From the NCBI GenBank assembly GCA_964393335.1, contig CAYMTN010000326.1:1-5145 (forward strand): a stretch of 5,145 nucleotides of DNA, read 5' to 3'. The position numbers were made by a program, and so were the translations under genes. Of the stretch, positions 5,078 through 5,145 are shown piece after piece; the stretch's first letter is position 1, and each line of letters begins with the position of its first letter. The stretch comes from CAYMTN01 sp964393335 (GTDB lineage Bacteria; Chloroflexota; Anaerolineae; Aggregatilineales; Aggregatilineaceae). Below the pieces are notes generated by a model. That model was given only the letters and a program-made list of their open reading frames with translations. It did not search any database and was not told where the DNA came from.

Positions 5078-5145
5078 ATGGGGCAACGCGCTAAACGCCG
5101 CTCAAAGGGGCAGGGGATATGGGCGTTTGGCTCCTGGTTGAAGCG
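5078..5145 (+). CDS. Start of a hypothetical protein, C-terminus off the window
   Basis: The ATG at 5078 opens a frame of 22 complete codons to the window edge, beginning MGQRAKRRSKGQGIWAFGSW. It is preceded by AAGGA (5066-5070) at an ideal 7-nt distance, the main reason to accept it. The N-terminus is strongly basic (R4, K6, R7, R8, K10) and then turns hydrophobic and aromatic, which could lead into a signal anchor or a nucleic-acid-binding tail. An upstream ATG at 5062 is excluded because its frame stops after ten codons. Only this fragment is visible, so no family can be named. Confidence 0.55.
   Translation, partial: MGQRAKRRSKGQGIWAFGSWLK

Noticed and set aside
1..5145. CRISPR array, tRNA or rRNA gene, transposase gene
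   Set aside because: No regularly spaced repeats, no tRNA cloverleaf or rRNA signature, and no transposase motifs in any plausible frame.

Overview
The window is high-GC bacterial DNA with dense coding on both strands and no RNA genes. Its style points to Chloroflexota (Anaerolineae-like): a proline-rich, membrane-anchored beta-propeller, a DUF4097 surface protein, and a CCTCACCCC...GGGGTGAGG palindrome of the kind that recurs in those genomes. This placement is an inference from style; no marker gene is present.

Left part (1-2637). A minus-strand gene running off the left edge encodes the N-terminal ~208 residues of an iron-siderophore/cobalamin-type ABC transporter substrate-binding protein. 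It has its own good promoter (TTGTCA-17-TACAAT) directly abutting a 10-bp-period direct repeat that is a candidate operator. Across a 380-bp intergenic region, a divergent plus-strand pair overlaps by ATGA. The first gene is a membrane-anchored five-bladed propeller protein with a GH43-like DP(D/S)V fold signature. The second is a Fur-family regulator that keeps its Cys4 structural zinc site but appears to have lost most of the ligands of the regulatory metal site. A Fur homologue facing an iron-type binding protein suggests a metal-uptake locus.

Middle part (2638-3796). A short GC-rich repeat cluster is followed by a DUF4097 protein with a cysteine-rich transmembrane segment, charged KPKRG repeats at its N-terminus, and six [ST]-x-[VT]-G-[SA]-[IV] beta-strand turns. 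It converges on the next gene, and the 67-bp gap holds a perfect 6-4-6 hairpin.

Right part (3797-5145). A minus-strand cytoplasmic protein of 323 residues resembles the DUF5700/DUF2268-type gluzincin peptidases, but the expected HExxH and EGIA positions look substituted, so it may be a pseudo-peptidase. Its upstream region holds a promoter, a small dyad and an inverted repeat that brackets its start codon. Next come a 70-bp REP/MITE-like palindrome and the first 22 codons of a plus-strand gene with a clear ribosome binding site.

The most interesting features are the possibly metal-blind Fur homologue translationally coupled to a surface propeller, and the operator-like repeat at the divergent substrate-binding-protein promoter. 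Family calls are from motif reading only and were not tested by search.
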